Below are positions 26,705-35,074 of a DNA stretch of 64,000 nucleotides, piece after piece. The position numbers and the translations under genes are program-made. The stretch covers positions 1-64,000 of the forward strand of contig NZ_BAAADJ010000006.1 in the NCBI RefSeq assembly GCF_039522365.1. The letters run 5' to 3'. The DNA comes from Bacillus carboniphilus (GTDB lineage Bacteria > Bacillota > Bacilli > Bacillales > JC228). The notes below the pieces were generated by a model that was not told where the DNA came from, searched no databases, and saw only the letters and a program-made list of their open reading frames with translations. How positions within the stretch are numbered: the stretch's first letter is position 1; each line of letters opens with the position of its first letter.

Positions 26705-26725
26705 TTAAGAATAAGCCTCCAATTT

Positions 26726-27619
26726 CTATTGAACCTTTTTTAAATACTCTTCAATTTCGATTTTTAATCCCTCAGACAGCGACATAGGTTGATAATCAAA
26801 ATCTTCTGTAGCACTTTTATGAGAAAAGCTTCTATCTTCTCCCATCCGCTGAACCCTCTCAATATAGTCAACCTTTCCAAGCGTACAAACTTTTAGGAAT
26901 TTAGCCATAAAAACACCTAACGCTAAAGGGACACTAATAAAGGTCGTCTTCTTACCTAGAATTTGACTTATCAACCTAAATAATTCTTTCATTGAAATAG
27001 GACTTTCACCAGATAAAATATAATCGCCGCTCATTATATTAGATTTCCTTAATACCTGATAATATGCTTTTCCTAAATCTCGTCCATTAACAGGCTGTAG
27101 CAAATTCCTACCTTGGTCAATGATAGGAAATAACCTTAATCTATCTACCATTTTTATAAAAACAATCATATTACTGTCATTGATATATCCATAGATCATA
27201 GTAGGCCTTAAATATATTAGCCCTATCGTTGAATTGCTTTCCTTAATTATCTTATCTATGTTTTTCTCGATACCCTTATATTCTTCTGATGCACTCTTAT
27301 ACCTTGAATAAATGCCGGTTGTATGAACAAGTATAGCTCTCTTGACATCATTCTTAACAGCTGCCCTCATTAAAGTAACAGAATAAAAGATAGACGCTAT
27401 ATGCACAACTGTGTTAACTCCGCTCATAACTTCATTCATAAACTCTTGATTCTCTAAATCTCCAACTATCTTTTCTATATTTAGTCCCGAATTATCTATC
27501 AACGATGTATCAGAATTTGCTCTAACAATACATCGAATTGGACCATCGTATTTATTTCTTATAAGCTCTTGCAAGAAATACTTGCCACTATGTCCTGTAA
27601 TTCCTGTAACTAATAACAT
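26726..27619 (-). CDS. NAD-dependent epimerase/dehydratase (SDR)
   Basis: 297 residues with an N-terminal LLVTGITGHSGKYFLQEL nucleotide-binding loop, a downstream HIASIFYSVTLMRAAVKNDV segment, YLRPTMIYGYINDSNM, and a C-terminal helical region. It resembles atypical SDRs of polysaccharide loci, often next to the initiating sugar transferase, that reduce a 4-keto sugar. The usual YxxxK is not obvious; YSRYKSASEEYKG is the nearest. With the CapD-like dehydratase and the PGT it might make a D-FucNAc/QuiNAc-type first sugar; this is inference. Confidence 0.75.
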   Translation of the reverse strand: MLLVTGITGHSGKYFLQELIRNKYDGPIRCIVRANSDTSLIDNSGLNIEKIVGDLENQEFMNEVMSGVNTVVHIASIFYSVTLMRAAVKNDVKRAILVHTTGIYSRYKSASEEYKGIEKNIDKIIKESNSTIGLIYLRPTMIYGYINDSNMIVFIKMVDRLRLFPIIDQGRNLLQPVNGRDLGKAYYQVLRKSNIMSGDYILSGESPISMKELFRLISQILGKKTTFISVPLALGVFMAKFLKVCTLGKVDYIERVQRMGEDRSFSHKSATEDFDYQPMSLSEGLKIEIEEYLKKVQ

Positions 27620-27640
27620 TATTTTTCCACCTCTACTTGT

Positions 27641-28276
27641 TTACTTTCCTGAAGAGCTTGTCATCTTAGTACTTGCAACTTCCTTCTTTGCTCCAGTTCC
27701 ACCTTCAACTACACCATCACTCTTAACAACACTTACGATGGTGCCAAAGAAGCACTTAATATCCATCAAAAGGCTAATCTTCTCAACATACTCCCCATCC
27801 AACTTAGCCTTAATTTCGATAGGAAGTTCATCCCTACCATTAATCTGTGCCCAACCTGTCAACCCAGGTGGTACATCATTAGCGCCATATTTATCTCGTT
27901 CAGCGATCAGATCATATTGATTCCAAAGTGCTGGCCTAGGCCCGATTATACTCATCTGCCCAACAAAAATATTCCAAATTTGCGGTAGCTCATCAAGTGA
28001 GGTCTTTCTCAGAAATTTACCCATCTTTGTGATATACTGTTCTGGATTACTTAATAAGTGAGTTGGAGTGTCCTTAGGCGTATCTATTTTCATAGTGCGG
28101 AACTTTAAGATATTGAAATGTGTCTTGTTGATACCAATACGCTTTTGCTTAAACAGTACCGGGCCTTTTGACTCTAGCTTAATAGCAATAATTAGAATTA
28201 AAAAAATAGGTGATAGTACTATAAGTCCAATTAAAGAAAGAATGATATCTATCAATCTTTTAACCTTCATATACAT
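27641..28276 (-). CDS. Initiating sugar-phosphate transferase (PglC/WcaJ C-terminal type)
   Basis: 211 residues of the monotopic phosphoglycosyl transferase family: one N-terminal hydrophobic segment (IDIILSLIGLIVLSPIFL), then VLFKQKRIGINKTHFNILKF, KMGKFLRKTSLDELPQIWNI (catalytic DE pair), GQMSIIGPRPAL and PPGLTGWAQINGRDELP. It transfers a phospho-sugar to undecaprenyl phosphate and so begins repeat-unit synthesis. Its short form lacks the multi-TM N-terminal domain of WcaJ. It heads the downstream glycosyltransferase run after a 640-bp gap with tandem repeats. Confidence 0.93.
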   Translation of the reverse strand: MYMKVKRLIDIILSLIGLIVLSPIFLILIIAIKLESKGPVLFKQKRIGINKTHFNILKFRTMKIDTPKDTPTHLLSNPEQYITKMGKFLRKTSLDELPQIWNIFVGQMSIIGPRPALWNQYDLIAERDKYGANDVPPGLTGWAQINGRDELPIEIKAKLDGEYVEKISLLMDIKCFFGTIVSVVKSDGVVEGGTGAKKEVASTKMTSSSGK

Positions 28277-28385
28277 CCAGCTACACTCCTTAAAATTTGT
28301 TCTTTAGTAGATTAGGACTTAATTAGAGGCTCTTTTCCTCTAACCAACTACTAAACCACTAAAATTGTTATCTACTACCGATAGC

Positions 28386-28686
28386 CACCTCGTTACCTCT
28401 ATGCAACACATTTACGCAAAATTGCACCCTCAGGTGATTATGCTAAATAGATGAAATCAATATATTGTGTTCGTTTTATACTTTTTCACGAAATTTAATA
28501 CTACATATTGTGTTTTATCTACATCCAATACACACCTCGTTACCTCTATGCAACACATTTACGCAAAATTGCACCCTCAGGTGATTATGCTAAATAGATG
28601 AAATCAATATATTGTGTTCGTTTTATACTTTTTCACAAAATTTAATACTACATATTGTGTTTTATCTACATCCGATACACACCTCG
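28386..28686. repeat. 147-bp tandem duplication (two copies plus a short third start)
   Basis: The segment starting CACCTCGTTACCTCTATG at 28386 recurs at 28533 with only a few changes, and its first bases start again at 28680; the spacing is 147 bp each time. The rest of 28277-28918 is AT-rich non-coding sequence. It lies upstream of the initiating transferase gene and may carry duplicated promoter or regulatory sites; I cannot define one with certainty. Confidence 0.85.
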
Positions 28687-28891
28687 TAATATCTATTCAA
28701 TCTACCTAACAAATACGAAATAGATATTCACCACAAAATCATTCTTAACCGAGTTTCTTCCTATTATATATACCATTCAATCAATCTATAAATCTCACTA
28801 AAAACACCTCAAACCCTTATCCCGCAAGGTTTCTAGCACTCAATCTAACTACGATACTCAGTTCCCCGCCACCATTCAATCCTCCCCAACT

Positions 28892-28918
28892 AAAAAAAGC
28901 CGGAAGAGCCCCTCTTCT
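28892..28918 (-). terminator. Terminator after pilin-like gene
   Basis: On the minus strand GAAGAG-GGG-CTCTTC then CGGCTTTTTTT, directly after the stop codon of the pilin-like gene. Confidence 0.6.
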
Positions 28919-29287
28919 TTATAAATAAGGAACTCCTCCACCTCCATCATCTCCATCCGAATCGCTATCATCCCCCAGAGGATGAGTGCTACATTCAATA
29001 ACACCATTCGAATAACTTATCTCTCCATCCAGCGGACAAATAGTATCTCCATATTTCTGCAAATATAGAAAAAACATACTGGATGTTGACTCTTCAATAT
29101 TCTCTAGGAATAAATGTCTCTCATACCATCTTTCAAGTTCAATTCGATTAGCGTGACAAACATCTTCTTTTGTATTTTCAATAATCCCACCAACTGATAC
29201 AACCGCAATCGCAGCAATAATCCCCAATATCACCACACCAGCCAAAAGCTCTACCAAGGTTACCCCTTTATTATTAAAATACTTCAT
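28919..29287 (-). CDS. Type IV pilin-like (pseudopilin) protein
   Basis: 122 residues starting MKYFNNKGVTLVELLAGVVI, a class III signal: short positive leader, cleavage after Gly, then T-L-V-E with the conserved Glu at +5 and a hydrophobic helix (about 9-32). The middle has three spaced Cys residues (CHANR, CPLDG, ECSTH), and the C-terminus is an Asp/Gly-rich tail (DDSDSDGDDGGGG). It would be processed by a prepilin peptidase and assembled in a pilus or competence-type pseudopilus, but no other pilus gene is nearby. It sits alone inside the polysaccharide locus, which is unusual. Confidence 0.78.
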   Translation of the reverse strand: MKYFNNKGVTLVELLAGVVILGIIAAIAVVSVGGIIENTKEDVCHANRIELERWYERHLFLENIEESTSSMFFLYLQKYGDTICPLDGEISYSNGVIECSTHPLGDDSDSDGDDGGGGVPYL

Positions 29288-29366
29288 CCTACATATCCCG
29301 CTAGTTTATATTTACTCATACTCCCATCCTTCTCAAAGAGAGGCTTCAAATTTACAAACTCTCCCC

Positions 29367-30260
29367 TTAAGCCTTGACCTTCCCTTTATCTAATACCTCT
29401 TCCAAGTACTCAAGAAGACTTCCCTTCAAATCTTCTCTCTCCAAAGCAAACTCAACCTGAGCCTTTATAAACCCAAACTTATCCCCAACATCATGCCGAA
29501 CGCCATCGAAATTATAAGCCACAACCATCTGCTTCTCATTCAAACTCTTAATCGCATCCGTCAACTGAATCTCTCCACCTGCACCTGGTGTCTGCTTCTC
29601 CAAAATCTCAAAAATCTCCGGTCTTAAAATATATCGACCCATAATCGCATAATTAGAAGGAGCATCCTCTCGCTTCGGCTTCTCAACCAAATCATCAATA
29701 TGATAACTATTCCGATCAATCTCCCCATTCCTCATCGAAATAACCCCATACTTCGAAACATCCTCATCCGAAACCTGCTGAACCCCAATCACAGAAGAAT
29801 TATATCTTTCATAAACATCAATCAGCTGCTTCAAACAAGGCTTCTCAGGAGAATGGACAATATCATCCCCCAACAACACCGCAAACGGCTCATCTCCAAT
29901 AAAACGACTCGCACAAGCAATCGCATGTCCTAACCCAAGAGGCTCTTTCTGACGTATATAATGAATATTAGCCAAGTTAGAAATCCCTTGAACCTCTTCT
30001 AACTGCTCAATCTTCCCCTTCTTCACCAACGTCTCTTCCAACTCATAACTCTTATCAAAATGATCCTCAATCGCTCTCTTTCCACGACCCGTCACAATAA
30101 TAATATCCTCAATCCCAGAAGCCACCGCTTCCTCCACTATATATTGAATTGTCGGCTTATCCACAATCGGCAACATTTCCTTCGGTTGTGCTTTAGTTGC
30201 AGGAAGGAACCTCGTACCTAATCCCGCTGCAGGTATAATAGCTTTTCTAACTTTTTTCAT
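29367..30260 (-). CDS. gtaB: UTP--glucose-1-phosphate uridylyltransferase
   Basis: About 297 residues: [20 protein letters not shown] at the nucleotide-binding loop, [64 protein letters not shown], and [13 protein letters not shown]. It makes UDP-glucose for glycolipids, teichoic acids and polysaccharides. ATG 30260 is best placed behind GGGGTG, with ATG 30263 and GTG 30269 as near alternatives. The Bacillus chromosome often carries a second copy elsewhere. Confidence 0.94.
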   Translation of the reverse strand: MKKVRKAIIPAAGLGTRFLPATKAQPKEMLPIVDKPTIQYIVEEAVASGIEDIIIVTGRGKRAIEDHFDKSYELEETLVKKGKIEQLEEVQGISNLANIHYIRQKEPLGLGHAIACASRFIGDEPFAVLLGDDIVHSPEKPCLKQLIDVYERYNSSVIGVQQVSDEDVSKYGVISMRNGEIDRNSYHIDDLVEKPKREDAPSNYAIMGRYILRPEIFEILEKQTPGAGGEIQLTDAIKSLNEKQMVVAYNFDGVRHDVGDKFGFIKAQVEFALEREDLKGSLLEYLEEVLDKGKVKA

Positions 30261-30387
30261 CATAATCACCCCAGATCATTTTTCTATATATCGAATCGGA
30301 GATTCGACTCTCTAATTTTTTGTTCAGCAAGAACAGGTTACCGAATCGCAAGATTCGCCCGTTCTCTCCCTTTATCTATGTATTCAT

Positions 30388-30420
30388 CAAAAAAGAGAAA
30401 AACAGAATCGCAAGATTCTG
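30388..30420 (-). terminator. Terminator after the CapD-like gene
   Basis: On the minus strand CAGAATCTTGCGATTCTG (30420-30403) followed by TTTTTCTCTTTTTT. Two further short dyads built on GAATC/GATTC lie at about 30295-30315 and 30342-30360. Confidence 0.75.
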
Positions 30421-30448
30421 CCTCCCCCAACTAAATCATCTCTCTAAC

Positions 30449-32275
30449 CTAACTCCCAACGACCTTCATCTTCTTCCCAACAGCCTTCTTATTAGCAAGC
30501 GAAAGAACAACCTCTTTCAACTTTCCATCTACCGTAACTTCATACGTCTCTATCAAACCACGAACCTTCTCAAACTCACTCTCCACAGCCTTCCCAATAA
30601 AAATCTTCGGAAACACCGGAACAGGATGAACCTCATTCTCATTCAACAATTCTTCAAACATCTTCTCCCCAGGACGAATCCCAGAAAACCGAATCCCAAT
30701 CTCTTCTATCGAATAACCCGAAAGGGTGATAAGGTTCCTCGCCAAATCCACAATCTTCACCGGCTCACCCATATCCAACACAAAAATCTCTCCACCACGC
30801 GCCAATGCACCCGCTTGCATCACAAGTCGCGAGGCTTCCGGTATAGTCATAAAATACCTCGTCATCTCAGGATGGGTAACCGTAACTGGCCCCCCAGCCT
30901 GAATCTGCCTCTTAAATAATGGAATAACACTCCCACGACTTCCCAACACATTCCCAAACCGAACAGCCACAAACTTCGTCTTACTAGTTTTGGCAAGCTC
31001 CTGAACAACCATTTCAGCAATCCTCTTAGTTGATCCCATAACATTCGTTGGGTTCACTGCTTTATCAGAAGAAATAAGCACGAAAGTGCTTACCCCAAAT
31101 GTGTCACTCGCCTCCGCCACATTCTTAGTCCCAATCACATTATTCTTCACAGCCTCTTTCGGATTAAACTCCATCAAAGGTACATGCTTATGCGCCGCAG
31201 CATGATACACCATATTCGGCTTATGTACTTCCATCACTTCAAAAATCCGAGCTCTGTCCTGCACATCCGCAATCACCGGAATAATCCCAAACTTATCCTT
31301 ATACTTATTCCGAAGCTCCATATCAATCGAATAAATCGAATTCTCCCCATGCCCTAGTAACAACAGCTTCTTAGGCTTAAACTTACTTACCTGTCTACAA
31401 ATCTCAGACCCTATCGATCCGCCCGCTCCAGTAACAAGTATCGTTTTACCTGTAATACTATTTGAGATACTTTCTAAATCTAGTTCAACAGGCTCCCGAC
31501 CAAGCAAATCCTCTACCTGTACATCTCTAAACTGATTCACCGAAATTTTTCCTGTCACAATATCTTCAAACATCGGCATAATTTGTGTTTTCACTTTGGT
31601 AGATGAACATTCTAGAAAAATCCGGTTTAATTCCTTTTTACTTAATGACGGAATCGCGATAATAATATGTTCGATATTGTATTTCTCAACTACTTCTTTG
31701 ATTTGATTCGTCTTTCCCGCAACCGATAGACCTAAGTATTCTAATCGTTGCTTTTTCTTGTCATCATCAATGAAAGCAACTGGCTTTAACTCTGCCTCTT
31801 GATTATGTAGTAATTGTCTAGCCACCATCATACCACCAGAACCTGCACCGATAATTAAGGTCCTCTTTTTATCTGCAGCTTTATTCACTACTCGGTCTCG
31901 AAACATTCGCCATGCAAAGCGTGATCCACCGATAAGTAATACATGAAGCATCCATGTAATTGCCAAAGCTCTTATGTAAATATCAAAATCAATAATCATC
32001 TGTATAAGTGCTGCTGTCATAATTGAAAAAGAAACCGCTTTGACAATGGCTAATAATTCTGGAATACTTGCATACTCCCAGGCTTTCTTATAAAGTCTAT
32101 ATACGCCTGCATAGATATGATGAGATAGTAATAGAACGACCGAACTGATAATGAGCGTTGGTGTTTTAAAGACGCTTAGCTGAGGATGTAATAGAAAGTA
32201 ACTAGCGTAGATAGCTGTTAGGACAATAAATGAATCTAGCGCAATTAAAAATGATAGTCGTTTCTGAAAGGTCAT
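30449..32275 (-). CDS. Membrane-bound UDP-sugar 4,6-dehydratase (CapD/EpsC/PglF type)
   Basis: 608 residues. Residues 1-115 have four membrane helices; then a first nucleotide-binding fold (LIIGAGSGGMMVARQLL) and a second SDR domain (ILVTGAGGSIGSEICRQVSK, YHAAAHKHVPLMEFNPKEAV, SSDKAVNPTNVMGSTKR with the S-M-K arrangement, VRFGNVLGSRGSVIPLF). These enzymes make UDP-2-acetamido-2,6-dideoxy-D-xylo-4-hexulose, the precursor of bacillosamine, QuiNAc and D-FucNAc. ATG 32275 follows GGGGG at good spacing. In B. subtilis the EAR RNA precedes the EpsC homologue, as here. Confidence 0.92.
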   Translation of the reverse strand: MTFQKRLSFLIALDSFIVLTAIYASYFLLHPQLSVFKTPTLIISSVVLLLSHHIYAGVYRLYKKAWEYASIPELLAIVKAVSFSIMTAALIQMIIDFDIYIRALAITWMLHVLLIGGSRFAWRMFRDRVVNKAADKKRTLIIGAGSGGMMVARQLLHNQEAELKPVAFIDDDKKKQRLEYLGLSVAGKTNQIKEVVEKYNIEHIIIAIPSLSKKELNRIFLECSSTKVKTQIMPMFEDIVTGKISVNQFRDVQVEDLLGREPVELDLESISNSITGKTILVTGAGGSIGSEICRQVSKFKPKKLLLLGHGENSIYSIDMELRNKYKDKFGIIPVIADVQDRARIFEVMEVHKPNMVYHAAAHKHVPLMEFNPKEAVKNNVIGTKNVAEASDTFGVSTFVLISSDKAVNPTNVMGSTKRIAEMVVQELAKTSKTKFVAVRFGNVLGSRGSVIPLFKRQIQAGGPVTVTHPEMTRYFMTIPEASRLVMQAGALARGGEIFVLDMGEPVKIVDLARNLITLSGYSIEEIGIRFSGIRPGEKMFEELLNENEVHPVPVFPKIFIGKAVESEFEKVRGLIETYEVTVDGKLKEVVLSLANKKAVGKKMKVVGS

Positions 32276-32379
32276 ACAGTATTCCCCCTTCCCTTTTGTT
32301 TTTTTGAAAATAAATACCCAACCCAAACGCACAACTAGTTTATGCGCTTCAGTTAGGCATTTAGACCTATAAGAAAATT

Positions 32380-32530
32380 ATAGTTGGGCATCGAACCCAC
32401 CCTCACACCATACCATCGACGACGAGCGTCTAAGGCGAAGATCTTTGCCCACGGTATGGCCGAGTGTCTCCTTTGATAGTGGCTGGGAGGCATCACCAAA
32501 TGATCTAGATGTAATAGTCCGCCTTTTTAG
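32380..32530 (-). ncRNA. EAR / epsC RNA element
   Basis: The minus strand from about 32530 reads GGCGGACTATTACATCTAG, then a conserved-looking stretch with GATGCCTCCCAGCCACTATC, AAGGAGACACTCGGCCATAC, CGTGGGCAAAGATCTTCGCC and CGTCGATGGTATGG, and ends near GGGTTCGATGCCC. Several arms pair (CCATACCG/GATGGTATGG; GGCGAAGA/TCTTCGCC). Both the sequence as I remember it and its position, between the tyrosine-kinase genes and the epsC-like dehydratase, fit the exopolysaccharide-associated RNA that promotes processive antitermination in Bacillales. Ends are approximate. Confidence 0.8.
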
Positions 32531-32568
32531 GGCGGAATCGATTCGTTCTTTGGTTAATTCCGTTACAC

Positions 32569-32588
32569 ATATCGGAATATTCCGATAT
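32569..32588. repeat. Perfect 20-bp palindrome
   Basis: ATATCGGAATATTCCGATAT, extended by outer arms GTTAC/GTAAC, lies between the ywqE-like stop codon and the EAR RNA. Each half contains TATCGGAA, the core of the 21-bp arrays further right. Confidence 0.7.
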
Positions 32589-32599
32589 TTAGTAACAGA

Positions 32600-33367
32600 T
32601 TAAAAGATACCTAGGAACTTCTTTTTCTTAATTCTTTCAGGAATTTCCTTATAAACGGCTTTCCCCTCTACTAGTAGCTCTGCATTTTCTCTGAATAGAT
32701 ACACCATTTCTCGTCCAAATTCTTGACGAATAACATCATAGGCTTCTTCCATTAGGAATGTACGGTTATGTGTGTTGTGCGCATCACTTGCTATAAAATG
32801 CGTTAGGTTTGCATCAATACAGTCAAGAGAGAACTTTTTAATCTTTTTTCCGAAGTGCCCGGTTACACTTGCTGCAGTCACTTGTGTAAGGGCTCCTTTT
32901 TTCACGAATTGGTACAAAAGCTCGGGATGTTCTGCTATGGCTTGGTTTCTTTCTGGGTGTACAATGACTGGCGTGAGCCCTTCCATCTGAATGTCATAGA
33001 GCATTTTTTCCGTAAATCTCGGAACCGTTCCAGATGGAAGTTCAACAAATAGATATTTTCCCCCATCGACCATCGTAAGGATTTCTTCCGCTTTCAGGTC
33101 AGTGAGGATATCGCCGTTAATCCGGACTTCCTGGCCAGAAAGTATTTGCAATGGGATATTTTCTTGAACAAGGACATCATTTAGAGCTTGTACGTTTTGT
33201 AAGATTGTTTGTTTACTATTTTCATAGCTTCCATTCTTATGGTGGGGTGTTGCAATGATCGTCTGTATTCCTTCTGCAACCGCTTTTTTTGCCATTTCGA
33301 TACTTTCGGTCATAGAAGTGGGTCCATCGTCTACGTTCGGTAATATATGACAGTGAATATCAATCAT
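32600..33367 (-). CDS. ywqE: Tyrosine-protein phosphatase (YwqE/CpsB, PHP family)
   Basis: 255 residues with PHP-domain metal motifs: IDIHCHILPNVDDGPTSM, IATPHHKNGSYENSK, GQEVRING, PVIVHPERNQAI and FIASDAHNTHNRTF. It removes phosphate from the C-terminal tyrosines of the BY-kinase and its substrates and so tunes polysaccharide export. It is the third gene of the YwqC-D-E module. The start is behind GGGGGGAATTAG. Confidence 0.93.
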   Translation of the reverse strand: MIDIHCHILPNVDDGPTSMTESIEMAKKAVAEGIQTIIATPHHKNGSYENSKQTILQNVQALNDVLVQENIPLQILSGQEVRINGDILTDLKAEEILTMVDGGKYLFVELPSGTVPRFTEKMLYDIQMEGLTPVIVHPERNQAIAEHPELLYQFVKKGALTQVTAASVTGHFGKKIKKFSLDCIDANLTHFIASDAHNTHNRTFLMEEAYDVIRQEFGREMVYLFRENAELLVEGKAVYKEIPERIKKKKFLGIF

Positions 33368-33456
33368 TTCTAATTCCCCCAGTTTTCCCCAAAATATAAG
33401 TCTATTTTACCATGTCGAATAGGAGTTAGAAAGAGGGTTCTTTTGTCGAAATAGGT

Positions 33457-34155
33457 CTATTTTCCCCCATAGTAATAATAGTAGCTACCCTTCTTTTCCT
33501 TCTTATTGTTTAAAACAACGCCTAATAGCTTTCCTTTTGCATTCAAAAGTAGTTCCTTCGACTTACTAGCGGCGTCAATTTCAGTCTTTCCACTATTTAC
33601 GACAAGAATTGACCCGTTACATTGGTTAGCTAAAATTTGTGCATCGGTTACTGCTAATACAGGGGGCGTGTCAAATAGAACTAAGTCAAATTGCTTGAAC
33701 AACTCTGCAAGTAAATCTTCCATTGCTGCCGATCCTAGTAGCTCTGCAGGGTTTGGTGGAATGGGACCACTTGTTAGTAATGATAGATTCTCTACTAGAG
33801 ATTCATGAATGACTTCTTCTACCTTTGCTTGCCTTGTTAATACGTTCGTTAGGCCAAATGTGTTACTTAGTCTAAATGTATAGTGAACCGTTGGCTTTCT
33901 CATATCAGCATCGACTAGGAGGACTTTTTTTCCTTGTTGCGCGAATACCACTGCAAGGTTTGCTACAGTCGTTGATTTCCCTTCTGATGGCCCTGAAGAA
34001 GTCACCATCAGTGAACGAATCGTGTGATCAACAGATGAGAATTGAATGTTGGTTCTCATGGTTCTGTATTGTTCTGCAATGGGAGATTTCGGATTCATGT
34101 GTGCAATTAAACTTCTATTTTGTGTAACTGTCTTTCTCCTTTTATTAAGCGCCAA
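33457..34155 (-). CDS. ywqD: Tyrosine-protein kinase (YwqD/CapB BY-kinase)
   Basis: About 232 residues: EQYRTMRTNIQFSSVD, Walker A SSGPSEGKSTTVANLA, Walker A' KVLLVDADMRKPTVH, Walker B LVLFDTPPVLAVTDA, and a C-terminal tyrosine cluster (KGSYYYYYGGK) that is autophosphorylated. The start is TTG 34155: GAGGTGAG lies just upstream and the chain begins LALNKRR like YwqD (MALRKNR). The longer open frame starts inside ywqC without a site. It overlaps ywqC by 11 bases and is activated by it. Confidence 0.92.
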   Translation of the reverse strand: MALNKRRKTVTQNRSLIAHMNPKSPIAEQYRTMRTNIQFSSVDHTIRSLMVTSSGPSEGKSTTVANLAVVFAQQGKKVLLVDADMRKPTVHYTFRLSNTFGLTNVLTRQAKVEEVIHESLVENLSLLTSGPIPPNPAELLGSAAMEDLLAELFKQFDLVLFDTPPVLAVTDAQILANQCNGSILVVNSGKTEIDAASKSKELLLNAKGKLLGVVLNNKKEKKGSYYYYYGGK

Positions 34156-34897
34156 GAGACTCACCTCGTTGATCATGTAGTTTTCTGGATTCTCTCATCC
34201 CTAGTTGGTCAAAGTCTTCCTCGCTTATGGTTGTGATGATTCCAAGTACAGGTAGACCCAATTTCTTTTCGATATCTTGTTCGTTTTTAATAGAGTTATC
34301 TAGGAATTCTAGTAAGAATGCTAGACCGACACCTGCCATGAGGCCAACTACCACTGCAATCGCTATATTTAGTGCTGGGCGTGGTTTTACTGGTCCGTTA
34401 GCTGGTACTGCTTGGGACAAAATAGAAACGTTATCGACATTTAGTAGTTCAATGACTTCTCTTTGGAAGACTTCAGCAGTTTTATTTGCGATTTCTGATG
34501 CTCGTACTGCGTCTGGATCTTCTACAGTAAGATTTACAACGGTTGAGTTTTGCTCACTGTTTACTTGGATTTTACTGGTTAGTTGTTGTGTAGTTATTTC
34601 AAGGTCCATTTCTTCTCTAACTAAATCTAAAATAGCTGGACTTTTAATAATCACTCGATATGTATTGATCAACTGCAAGTTTGCTTGAATATCACTGTTC
34701 GTATAATATGGCTGATCTGTTTTTTCTTGATTCACCAGGAGTTGAGTGGAGGATTGATAAATCGGTGTTAGTATAAAGTAACTTACAATGGCACTAATAA
34801 CAGCAGCTGCCATTGTAATAGATATAATTAAAAGGAAACGTTTTTTGATTGTTTCGAATAATTCTCGTAGACTAATAGTTTCTTCCAATGTTGACAC
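34145..34897 (-). CDS. ywqC: Capsular polysaccharide co-polymerase (YwqC/CapA, Wzz domain)
   Basis: 250 residues with an N-terminal membrane helix (RFLLIISITMAAAVISAIVS), a Wzz-type outside domain (YQSSTQLLVNQEK, DIQANLQLINTYRVIIKSPA), a second helix after a Pro-rich motif (VKPRPALNIAIAVVVGLMAG), and a short cytoplasmic tail (LPVLGIITTI). It regulates chain length and switches on the YwqD kinase. It is the first gene of the module, after a 177-bp gap from the LCP gene. Confidence 0.92.
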   Translation of the reverse strand: MSTLEETISLRELFETIKKRFLLIISITMAAAVISAIVSYFILTPIYQSSTQLLVNQEKTDQPYYTNSDIQANLQLINTYRVIIKSPAILDLVREEMDLEITTQQLTSKIQVNSEQNSTVVNLTVEDPDAVRASEIANKTAEVFQREVIELLNVDNVSILSQAVPANGPVKPRPALNIAIAVVVGLMAGVGLAFLLEFLDNSIKNEQDIEKKLGLPVLGIITTISEEDFDQLGMRESRKLHDQRGESLGA

Positions 34898-35074
34898 TCT
34901 CTTTCTCCGTTAGCAAACTTTGCTAGCACCGGTATAATTCTCTAATTCAAGATATTTTTAATTATAAGTCCTTAGACCCAATTCCGCTACCCTTTTTTCC
35001 AGTTAATCGATGGATTGTCGAAACTTTTGTTATTTTGGAATAATTTAGTTACTAGATAGCGGAATTAGTCGATA

